Assembly (NCBI GenBank): GCA_003577365.1
Contig: QEUY01000229.1
Location: 1-6,498 of the forward strand
DNA length: 6,498 nt
From: Chloroflexota bacterium
Lineage (GTDB): Bacteria > Chloroflexota > Anaerolineae > Caldilineales > Caldilineaceae
Direction of reading: 5' to 3'
Made by a program: the position numbers and the translations under genes. Of the stretch, positions 1 through 5,358 are shown piece by piece. The notes under the pieces are model-generated. The model was not told the DNA's origin. It saw nothing but the letters and a program-made list of their open reading frames with translations, and ran no database searches. Numbering within the stretch: position 1 is the stretch's first letter; each line of letters begins with the position of its first letter.

Positions 1-33
1 GGCGCCGACCAATCCCACTTGCAGGGGTTTCAT
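1..33 (-). CDS. Start of a probable Gfo/Idh/MocA oxidoreductase (partial, runs off left edge)
   Basis: Only the first 11 codons are present, reading MKPLQVGLVGA from an ATG at 33. A lysine/proline lead-in followed by a beta strand ending in GLVGA is the usual opening of the NAD(P)-binding Rossmann fold in the Gfo/Idh/MocA family, though other Rossmann proteins can start this way. An AAAGG ribosome-binding site lies at 43-47, nine bases upstream, just after an 11-bp tandem repeat. The gene follows the deacetylase after a 352-bp gap, so it may have its own promoter. If the family call is right, it would be a second sugar oxidoreductase next to the transporter operon. The start is well supported; the family is an inference from very few residues. 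Confidence 0.6.
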   Translation of the reverse strand, partial: MKPLQVGLVGA

Positions 34-47
34 AGAATGATGCCTTT

Positions 48-69
48 CTATTGGCAGTCTATTGGCAGT
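48..69. repeat. 11-bp tandem duplication in the leader of the next gene
   Basis: CTATTGGCAGT occurs twice in perfect tandem (48-58 and 59-69). On the minus strand this reads ACTGCCAATAG twice and runs directly into the AAAGG ribosome-binding site of the gene starting at 33. The period is about one helical turn, so it could be a doubled protein-binding site, or simply a small replication-slippage duplication. Confidence 0.75.
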
Positions 70-102
70 GGTCAGTAATTGCTTGATCTCGCAAGGTCCA
101 GC

Positions 103-283
103 GTAGGGTGCGGCTCCCCGTGGCCGCCCGTCTACCAGACACGGACAGGCACACATGCGGACAGGCACGGGGGCCTGTCCCTACCGAGACGCGTCACTGT
201 AGGGGCCGCCCCCCGTGGCGGCCCGTCTACCCCCTGTGACGGCCCGTCTACCAGATACGGACAGGCACGGGGCCTGTCCCTAC
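103..283. repeat. Cluster of four modular palindromes plus two half units
   Basis: Four hairpin units share one frame: GTAGGG, arm, CCCCGT loop, complementary arm, CCG(T/C). Unit 1 (103-136, plus) has arms GCGGC/GCCGC. Unit 2 (157-184, minus) has ACAGGC/GCCTGT. Unit 3 (199-231, plus) has GCCGCC/GGCGGC. Unit 4 (255-283, minus) has ACAGGC/GCCTGT with one C fewer in the loop. Right-half relics lie at 141-152 and 231-252. Bases 126-152 and 242-268 are also a direct repeat with 26 of 27 identical. The units resemble REP-like intergenic palindromes of the type I associate with Chloroflexota and cyanobacterial genomes. No transposase is present, so if they are mobile they are non-autonomous. They sit just past the end of the operon and could affect mRNA 3' ends. 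Confidence 0.8.
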
Positions 284-385
284 AAGTTGTGAGACGCGGC
301 AGTAATGAACAGCCAAAAGGCAGTAGAGGCAGAGCCAGAGCTGGCGCGCCAAAGCAACCACGCTCTGATCCCCGCTGCCCACTCC

Positions 386-1243
386 CTACTCCCCCACCTC
401 CGCCACGAGTTGGCTGAGCGTGACAAAGCGCACATCACCTGTATCGCGGGCATGGGCAAAGAGCCGGCGATAGACCTCCAACCCGGCGGCCCACTGGCCG
501 GTCATGGCGTAATAGTGCGAGAGCACGACGAATGCGCCGCCCTCGGTGCGCGTGCGGTCATAGTCGGCCCGGATCAACCCGTAGTGGCGCTCGATATCGC
601 CCGGTTCCAGAAACCAGGTGTACTCGGAGTGCATCGGCGCTTCGACGATCCCGCCGGCGGCGCGGTAGGGATGCGGGGGCACGTCCGGCTGCCACGGTTC
701 ACCGCGGTCATAGTCGCGGTTGATGTAGCGCCAGCCCATCGGGTTGACAACCTCGTTGGAACTCCAGACAAAGTCTAGGTCGCGCAGGGCGCGGTAGCTG
801 GCCTCGCACATGGCGAGACAGGGGGCGCGGAAGCCGCGCGGCACATAGCCAAAGATGCCGCTTAGGATGGCGCGGCCCTGCTCCAGTCTATCGCGCAGGT
901 GCGCGTAGCTATGATACTGCGTAAAGTGCTCCGGCGTCTGGGCATAGGCGGCCTGGACATCGGGCGGCAGAATATCGAGCATGAAATAGGGCGGAATGCC
1001 AAACTCGAAGCAGGAGCTATGGTCGAAGCCGTGATGCTCCAGATCATGGCCGGCGTCGAGCGCACGTTGCAGCAGGCGCAGCCATTCCGGCTTCTGATCC
1101 AGCGGCTGACCATTGCCGTGCGGGACAACAAAAAAGGTGGCGGGGACCTGCTGCTCGTCGAGAAAATCGAGCAGTTCGGCGAACAATTCGGGCTGCTGCT
1201 GCCCGGCGTCGTCGTTGGTAAAGGCAAACAGCGTCTCGGCCAT
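386..1243 (-). CDS. Cytoplasmic polysaccharide deacetylase, NodB/CE4-like (285 aa)
   Basis: This is a predicted metal-dependent deacetylase of the NodB-homology (carbohydrate esterase 4) fold, which removes acetyl groups from N- or O-acetylated sugars. The family's motifs appear in order. Motif 1 is TNDD (residues 9-12; D11 would be the general base and D12 a metal ligand, with N where TFDD usually has F). Motif 2 is HGFDH (H71 and H75 as metal ligands). Motif 3 is RGFRAP (136-141). The late LSH motif carries H243. The TFFVVP strand at 36-41 is also typical. The start at 1243 is chosen because AAAGGAG lies at 1250-1256, six bases upstream; the longer reading from 1318 would overlap the permease gene. 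There is no signal peptide or membrane segment, so it should act in the cytoplasm, unlike many cell-wall CE4 enzymes. It lies 37 bp after the second permease, suggesting it acts on the imported sugar. The substrate is unknown. Confidence 0.85.
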   Translation of the reverse strand: MAETLFAFTNDDAGQQQPELFAELLDFLDEQQVPATFFVVPHGNGQPLDQKPEWLRLLQRALDAGHDLEHHGFDHSSCFEFGIPPYFMLDILPPDVQAAYAQTPEHFTQYHSYAHLRDRLEQGRAILSGIFGYVPRGFRAPCLAMCEASYRALRDLDFVWSSNEVVNPMGWRYINRDYDRGEPWQPDVPPHPYRAAGGIVEAPMHSEYTWFLEPGDIERHYGLIRADYDRTRTEGGAFVVLSHYYAMTGQWAAGLEVYRRLFAHARDTGDVRFVTLSQLVAEVGE

Positions 1244-1249
1244 GGCCGG

Positions 1250-1256
1250 CTCCTTT
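1250..1256 (-). promoter_or_regulatory. Ribosome-binding site fixing the deacetylase start
   Basis: The minus strand reads AAAGGAG six bases before the ATG at 1243. This supports that start over the upstream in-frame codon at 1318, which would place 25 residues without family resemblance ahead of the first beta strand and overlap the permease stop. Confidence 0.75.
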
Positions 1257-1280
1257 GGATTGTGTGACCGTGTGCAGGCG

Positions 1281-2147
1281 TCAGCCCTTGAGACCGGAGA
1301 GGACGACGCCGCGCACAAAATACTGCTGGGTAAAGAGAAAGATGACTAGAATGGGCACCAGGCTCACGGTGGCTCCTGCCATCATATTGGCCCATTGGGT
1401 GAAATACTGGCTGCGAAAGCGGGTCAGCGCCAGCGGCAGCGTAAACAACTGTTCGCGATAGAGATAGATGATCGGGCCGAGCAGGTCATTCCAACTGCCC
1501 ATAAAGGCGAGCAGCGCCAGCGTGGCCAGCACGGCTTTGGAGAGCGGCATCATGATGCGCCAGTAGATGCCGAAATGGCTACAGCCGTCGATCTTGGCGG
1601 CGTCATTTAGCTCTTGCGGAATGGTCAGAAAGTATTGGCGCAGCAGAAAGATGCCGAAGGCGCTGCCGAAATAGGCAGGGACGATCAGCGGCAGTTGGGT
1701 GTCCACCCAGCCGATGCGCGCCATCACCACATAGAGCGGGATCATGGTGATCTGGCCGGGGATCATCAGGGCGGCCAGGGTGATCATAAAGAGCGTGTCG
1801 CGCCCGCGAAAACGCACGCGCGCAAAGGCATAGGCCGCCAGCGACGACGAAAGCACCACACCCAGCGTCCAGAGCAGGCTGACCTTGAGGCTGTTGAGGA
1901 CATAGCGGGTAAAGGGCAGTTCGGTGAAGATATAGCGATAGTTGTCTAAGATGGGCGGGTTGGGGACCCATTCTGGGGGGAAGGCGAAGACGCGCGCTTC
2001 GGTCTTGAACGAGGTCGCTACCATCCAGTAGAAGGGGAAGAGCATGGTGACGGCGGTCAGCACGAGCAGCAAATAGGCCAGCCCCATGATCAAGAGGGCG
2101 GTATAGGAACGGGTGCGGGATGGCAGCGGTACGCTAGAGGTCGCCAT
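1281..2147 (-). CDS. ABC sugar transporter permease, MalG/UgpE type (288 aa)
   Basis: This is one of two inner-membrane subunits of a CUT1-type carbohydrate importer, belonging to the BPD_transp_1 family. Six hydrophobic segments are visible, roughly at residues 17-43, 83-108, 119-143, 150-174, 203-228 and 250-275. The EAA loop that docks on the ATPase is clear at 180-202 (LNDAAKIDG followed by MMPL), with D182 in place of the usual first E and C189 where small residues such as A are common. The GSWNDLLGP stretch after the loop and the C-terminal GLKG are typical of MalG-like subunits. The ATG at 2147 has GGAGAG at 2152-2157. It begins 44 bp after the partner permease and is followed 37 bp later by the deacetylase. 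The transported sugar cannot be told from the sequence. Confidence 0.93.
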   Translation of the reverse strand: MATSSVPLPSRTRSYTALLIMGLAYLLLVLTAVTMLFPFYWMVATSFKTEARVFAFPPEWVPNPPILDNYRYIFTELPFTRYVLNSLKVSLLWTLGVVLSSSLAAYAFARVRFRGRDTLFMITLAALMIPGQITMIPLYVVMARIGWVDTQLPLIVPAYFGSAFGIFLLRQYFLTIPQELNDAAKIDGCSHFGIYWRIMMPLSKAVLATLALLAFMGSWNDLLGPIIYLYREQLFTLPLALTRFRSQYFTQWANMMAGATVSLVPILVIFLFTQQYFVRGVVLSGLKG

Positions 2148-2191
2148 GATACTCTCCGTGACTGGCTCCAGAGGTGTGGGCAGGCGCGCGC

Positions 2192-3142
2192 TTATTCATA
2201 GTGAACCCAGCGGCGCTGGAGCCGGAACTGAATGAGTGTGAGGCCCAGCAGGATAAAGAAGAGCACATAGGCCAGCGCCGAAGCGTAGCCCATTTGGAAG
2301 TTGCGGAAGGCGTTGTTATAGATGTGCAGCACCAGCGTGAGCGTCGCATAGACCGGGCCGCCGCCGGTCATGACATAGGTGTATTCGAAGACCTGGAACG
2401 CGCCGATCAGACCAAGGATCAGCAGCAAGAAGGTGGTGGGCGACAGGAGCGGCACGGTGATGTACCAGAACTTGGCGAACCGGCCTGCGCCGTCGATCTC
2501 GGCGGCTTCGTAGTAGACTTCGGGGATGCCCTGCAGCCCGGCCAGGTAGATGAGCATGTTATAGCCCAGCCCGCGCCAGATCGCCATGATGATGATGGCG
2601 GGCATGGCCCAGGTAGGCGAACTGAGCCACGCCGGCCCCTTGACGCTGAACTGCTTGAGCAGGAAGTTCAACACGCCGAACTCCGGGTTGTAGATCCACA
2701 GCCACATCAGCGAGATCGCGACCGACGAGGTGATGCTGGGCAGAAAGAAGATCGTGCGGAAGATCACGATGCCGCGCAGTTTCTGGTTCATGGCTAATGC
2801 CAGCAGCAGCGACAAGACCATGCCCGCGGGGACCACGCCGACCACATAGTAGAGCGTATTTTTCAGGCTTTTCCAAAAGAGGTCTTCGCGCAGCAGGTTG
2901 GCGTAGTTTTCCAACCCGATCCATTTGGGGGTGCTGATATAGTCGCCTTTGGTAAAGCTCAGGCCAAAGGCCGCCAGCACCGGGCCATAGGTGAAGAGGA
3001 GCAGCCCGCAGATCAGCGGCGCGACAAAAAGATAGCCGATCAGGTTCTCGTTGTTGAGTAGACGAGCGATCCACGACATCTCGGTGCGACGCCGGGCAGT
3101 ACGGCGCGCGGGCGTGTGTTCGGTCGGTGTGGTAATGCTCAA
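2192..3142 (-). CDS. ABC sugar transporter permease, MalF/UgpA type (316 aa)
   Basis: This is the partner permease of the CUT1 importer. It has six membrane segments: after about 34 mostly polar, arginine-rich residues, the first runs from LIGYLFVAPL, and others lie near residues 97-119, 125-151, 180-203, 231-257 and 285-308. The EAA loop is at about 212-233 (EAAEIDGAG, then ITVPLL), followed by the FQVFEYTYVMTGGGP stretch usual in UgpA-like subunits. The start is uncertain. The first in-frame start is a GTG at 3157 with GGA immediately before it and no spacing. A TTG at 3142 has AGGAG seven bases upstream and is preferred here. An ATG at 3079 (MSWIARLL) has no good site but would also give a normal protein. 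It lies downstream of the binding-protein gene, across a gap with a hairpin. Confidence 0.92.
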   Translation of the reverse strand: MSITTPTEHTPARRTARRRTEMSWIARLLNNENLIGYLFVAPLICGLLLFTYGPVLAAFGLSFTKGDYISTPKWIGLENYANLLREDLFWKSLKNTLYYVVGVVPAGMVLSLLLALAMNQKLRGIVIFRTIFFLPSITSSVAISLMWLWIYNPEFGVLNFLLKQFSVKGPAWLSSPTWAMPAIIIMAIWRGLGYNMLIYLAGLQGIPEVYYEAAEIDGAGRFAKFWYITVPLLSPTTFLLLILGLIGAFQVFEYTYVMTGGGPVYATLTLVLHIYNNAFRNFQMGYASALAYVLFFILLGLTLIQFRLQRRWVHYE

Positions 3143-3149
3143 TCTCTGA

Positions 3150-3154
3150 CTCCT
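3150..3154 (-). promoter_or_regulatory. Ribosome-binding site pointing to a TTG start for the first permease
   Basis: The minus strand reads AGGAG seven bases before a TTG at 3142. The GTG at 3157 is only two bases upstream of this AGGAG, so the site cannot serve it. A rare start codon here could keep permease synthesis well below that of the binding protein. Confidence 0.5.
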
Positions 3155-3182
3155 CACTCCGGGGGACGGCGGCTCTCTGGGG

Positions 3183-3220
3183 GCGCGGTCCGGTCAGACC
3201 ATACGCCGACCGGACCACGC
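3183..3220 (-). promoter_or_regulatory. Intercistronic hairpin after the solute-binding protein gene
   Basis: A perfect 9-bp inverted repeat, GGTCCGGTC (3187-3195) and GACCGGACC (3208-3216), encloses a 12-base loop. Past one C-A mismatch it extends by three more pairs (3183-3185 with 3218-3220). It begins ten bases after the binding-protein stop codon and no T-run follows on the minus strand, so it is not a classical terminator. Hairpins in this place are known in other sugar transport operons, such as malE-malF, where they protect the upstream mRNA and raise binding protein over permease. That role here is inferred. Confidence 0.7.
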
Positions 3221-3229
3221 GGGCTGGGC

Positions 3230-4594
3230 TTACAATTCGTCAATCGGTGTCTGCAAGATGGGTGTGATCTTCTCGCAGATCGTCTGCAGCACGGTGGGGG
3301 CATCGGTCTGGCCGATCCAGAGCGCCTCTAGCTCGGCGTTGTAGATCTGCTTCCACAGGTCGCTCTTTAGCCCCGGATAGTAGTTGTGGGCATAGCTGCC
3401 GATGTCCACAGCTACGGCGCGATGCTCCGGCTCGCCGGTCAAATAGACATCGGAGTTGGCGGTCTCGATCAGACTGGGCGTGCCGGTCTTGGCAAAGTAG
3501 GCCATGCCCTCTGGGCCGGCCATGAACTGGAGCAGTTTCCACGCCTCCTCCGGATGTTTGGAATCCTTGAAGATGTGCAGCGTGTTGGTCCCGGCATAGG
3601 TGATGCGGTCCAGCCCCTTGTTGCCCATGGGCACAGGCGCGATGTCCCAGTTGAACTCCAGGTTGGCGACATAGTAGTCGACATTCCACGAACCGTCCAT
3701 GCTCATGGCGACCTTACCCACCTGGAGCGGGTTGGGCAACCCCTCCAGTTGTGCTGGGGTCGGGTTGGCATGATCTTCATGCAGCAGTTTGTCGAACCAT
3801 TCGAAGATCTCCACCGTGGCCGGTTCGGTCAACAGGCATTGGGTCTGGTCGTCGCTGATCAGCGCGCCGCCGTTGTTCCAGACGTGGACGGCCATGCCGT
3901 AGCTCAAGTTGTGGCTGACGCCCCACTGGACGATGTCGTCGGCGTTGAAGCCGGCGTCGCCTGAACGCTTGCCCGCGCTGTCTTGGGTCAGGGCCAAGGC
4001 GGCTTCGGTGAAGGTATCGCGCGTCCAGGTATCGTCGGGATAGCCCAGCCCCGCGGCATCGAAGAGGTCTTTGTTATAGTAGAGGATCAGGCCAACATAG
4101 GTGGCGGGCAGGCCGTAGAGCGTGCCTTGGCCGACAATGCCGGTGGTGCTGTCATAGCGACAGTCGCCGACCGTAATCGGGAACCACTTCTCCAGGTTCA
4201 CCTGGTCGCGTTCGACGGAAGGCTCCAATGCGAGGTAATAGCCCTTGTGGGCATAGCGGCCAAAAAAGCCAGGGTCGCCGATGCTCAGATCCGGAGGCGT
4301 GCCTGCCGCTAAACGGGCCTCTTGGCGCGACCAGAACTCTTCCCCTGGTGCACTCTGCAGCGTGGCCGTGATGCCAGGGTTGGCCGTATTGAAGGCCGTA
4401 AACATCTCGTCCAACGCCTTGAGCCAGGGGTCGAAGTTGTACATATCAAAGGTAAGCTCAACCGATTCGGCGGCAGGCGCGCTTGAACCGCCGGCCTGTG
4501 GCGCTACCGCGGTACACGCGCTGAGAAGCGCGGTGGCGGCTGCGCCTGCGCTCAGATGCAAAAACTGCCGTCGCGACAAGTGGGGTGTAGACAT
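3230..4594 (-). CDS. ABC transporter sugar-binding lipoprotein (454 aa)
   Basis: This is an extracellular solute-binding protein of the MalE/UgpB class (SBP_bac_1 type, CUT1 importer). The N-terminus has a twin-arginine motif (SRRQFL, residues 7-12), a short hydrophobic stretch and a lipobox LSAC with the lipidated cysteine at C27. It should therefore be exported folded by Tat and anchored to the outer face of the membrane. A low-complexity linker rich in A, G, S and P follows (about 28-42). The mature part shows family landmarks: the opening LTFDMYNFDPW, DLSIGDPGFFGRY near 103-115, the LYGLPATYVGLILYYNKDLF segment and its AAGL turn, MSMDGSWNVDYY, and the HPEEAWKLLQFMAGPEGM segment near the C-terminal lobe. 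Many aromatic residues (W, Y) in the mature part suit sugar stacking. The ATG at 4594 has AAAGGAG six bases upstream at 4601-4607. It is the first transport gene, 53 bp after the regulator. The ligand is unknown. Confidence 0.95.
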   Translation of the reverse strand: MSTPHLSRRQFLHLSAGAAATALLSACTAVAPQAGGSSAPAAESVELTFDMYNFDPWLKALDEMFTAFNTANPGITATLQSAPGEEFWSRQEARLAAGTPPDLSIGDPGFFGRYAHKGYYLALEPSVERDQVNLEKWFPITVGDCRYDSTTGIVGQGTLYGLPATYVGLILYYNKDLFDAAGLGYPDDTWTRDTFTEAALALTQDSAGKRSGDAGFNADDIVQWGVSHNLSYGMAVHVWNNGGALISDDQTQCLLTEPATVEIFEWFDKLLHEDHANPTPAQLEGLPNPLQVGKVAMSMDGSWNVDYYVANLEFNWDIAPVPMGNKGLDRITYAGTNTLHIFKDSKHPEEAWKLLQFMAGPEGMAYFAKTGTPSLIETANSDVYLTGEPEHRAVAVDIGSYAHNYYPGLKSDLWKQIYNAELEALWIGQTDAPTVLQTICEKITPILQTPIDEL

Positions 4595-4600
4595 CGCTTT

Positions 4601-4607
4601 CTCCTTT
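4601..4607 (-). promoter_or_regulatory. Strong ribosome-binding site of the solute-binding protein
   Basis: AAAGGAG on the minus strand lies six bases before the ATG at 4594, a near-ideal site and spacing. It is much better than the sites of the regulator and the first permease, matching the expected excess of binding protein. Confidence 0.75.
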
Positions 4608-4647
4608 GGTGATAGAGCGCCTGATGGTTGTGTCAGGCTGGAACCCG

Positions 4648-5355
4648 TTATGGATGACCGTCTGGAGACACGCGCTTCTGCTCAAAGACCTCCAGCGAGA
4701 GACGCAGCGAATTGGCGAGTTGTGCAGCCATGCTCTGCACGGCTGCTTCGGCGCGGCCGGCGCAGATGTGCGCCGTCAGCTCCTCATGCATCTGAAGGGT
4801 CTCATTCCAGTCCAGTTGGTAGCCGGTGTGGCTTGAGATGAACATGAAGATAGGGCCGAGGATTGAATCGAGCATTTTGACCAAATAGGGGTTGCGCGCC
4901 TGTTCCCAGATCAGCTGATGGGCGGCGAGGTCGCTCAGCACATAGCCGTCGCGGTCATTGCGCCGGATGGCGGCGCGCATGCGTTCTAGGCTGTCTTGCA
5001 GGGCGGCGCAGTTCTCCGGTGTGTTGTGGGCCGTCGCCTGAGCGACCGCCAGCGATTCAAGCGCAACACGCACTTCAAAAAGCTGCCGGATCGCGTCTTC
5101 ATCCGGGTTAATCACATAGCGGCCATTGGGCCGGCTGATGACCAAGCCTTCATGTTCCAGGTCCATGAGCGCGTCGCGTGCCGGCATCCGGCTGATGCCG
5201 AGCAGGTGAGCCACCTCGCGTTCGACCAATCGGGTGCCGGGCGGGATGCGCCCGCCGATGATGTAGCTGCGCAACAGCTCGGTCGATTGAGCCTTCAGCG
5301 AGTTGCGGTCGAAGGCTGGGATATCGGATTGGCTGAACAGGCTGGCAAGGCTCAT
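4648..5355 (-). CDS. GntR-family transcriptional regulator, FadR/FCD subfamily (235 aa)
   Basis: This is a cytoplasmic DNA-binding regulator that probably controls this operon in response to a sugar-acid or related metabolite. Residues about 20-83 form the GntR winged helix: IPPGTRLVEREVAHLLGIS, then a recognition helix with SRMPARDALMDLEHEGL and the wing SRPNGRYV. Residues about 88-215 are the helical FCD ligand domain. Its expected metal-site residues D142 and H146 (D-x3-H) and H190 are in place. The position where the third His is usual (M-x-x-H) holds Q212. The start at 5355 is only 3 bp after the oxidoreductase stop and has only a weak GTGAG ahead of it, so translation is probably coupled to the upstream gene. 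Length is normal for the family. The operator was not located with confidence. Confidence 0.93.
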   Translation of the reverse strand: MSLASLFSQSDIPAFDRNSLKAQSTELLRSYIIGGRIPPGTRLVEREVAHLLGISRMPARDALMDLEHEGLVISRPNGRYVINPDEDAIRQLFEVRVALESLAVAQATAHNTPENCAALQDSLERMRAAIRRNDRDGYVLSDLAAHQLIWEQARNPYLVKMLDSILGPIFMFISSHTGYQLDWNETLQMHEELTAHICAGRAEAAVQSMAAQLANSLRLSLEVFEQKRVSPDGHP

Positions 5356-5358
5356 AGC

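Larger units (their letters stand above)
34..385. other. Non-coding stretch between the deacetylase and the next oxidoreductase
   Basis: No convincing gene is seen on either strand of this 352-bp gap. It divides into three parts. Bases 34-100 are visibly richer in A+T than the rest and form the leader of the gene starting at 33; this is where a promoter would be expected, but no clear -35/-10 pair could be picked. Bases 103-283 are a cluster of GC-rich palindromes, listed separately. Bases 284-385 follow the deacetylase stop and hold only short palindromes (GCCAG-AG-CTGGC at 334-345, GGCGCGCC at 343-350). No hairpin in the gap is followed by a T-run on the minus strand, so no classical intrinsic terminator can be named. 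GAGACGCG occurs twice (186-193 and 291-298), each time shortly after one of the palindromes. Confidence 0.7.

Noticed and set aside
70..110. Possible promoter for the gene at 33 (TTGCGA on the minus strand as a -35 box)
   Set aside because: No acceptable -10 hexamer was found at 16-18 bases spacing, so the assignment would be a guess.
103..283. Possible CRISPR array, because of repeated short motifs
   Set aside because: The units differ in sequence and orientation, spacing is irregular, and there are no constant repeats with unique spacers of even length.
79..417. Plus-strand reading frame across the palindrome cluster
   Set aside because: The translation is simply the repeated palindromes read as protein (P, R and G rich), with no ribosome-binding site.
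305..778. Plus-strand reading frame of about 157 codons entering the deacetylase gene
   Set aside because: Most of it is the reverse complement of the deacetylase's conserved C-terminal half, and the protein has no recognisable motifs.
1244..1318. Longer N-terminus of the deacetylase from an upstream start at 1318
   Set aside because: It would overlap the permease stop, add residues with no family match, and ignore the well-placed AAAGGAG at 1250-1256.
2174..2797. Open plus-strand reading frame of about 207 codons opposite the first permease
   Set aside because: The protein is highly charged and low in complexity (repeated D, H, R, Q). It lies antisense to a clear membrane protein and has no family resemblance. 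Such shadows are common in GC-rich DNA.
3386..3964. Open plus-strand reading frame of about 192 codons opposite the solute-binding protein gene
   Set aside because: It is fully antisense to a well-supported gene and has no recognisable domain or ribosome-binding site.
4619..4638. Small inverted repeat GCCTGA/TCAGGC between the regulator and binding-protein genes
   Set aside because: It has only six pairs around an 8-base loop, no T-run, and no match to a GntR operator core, so it may be chance.
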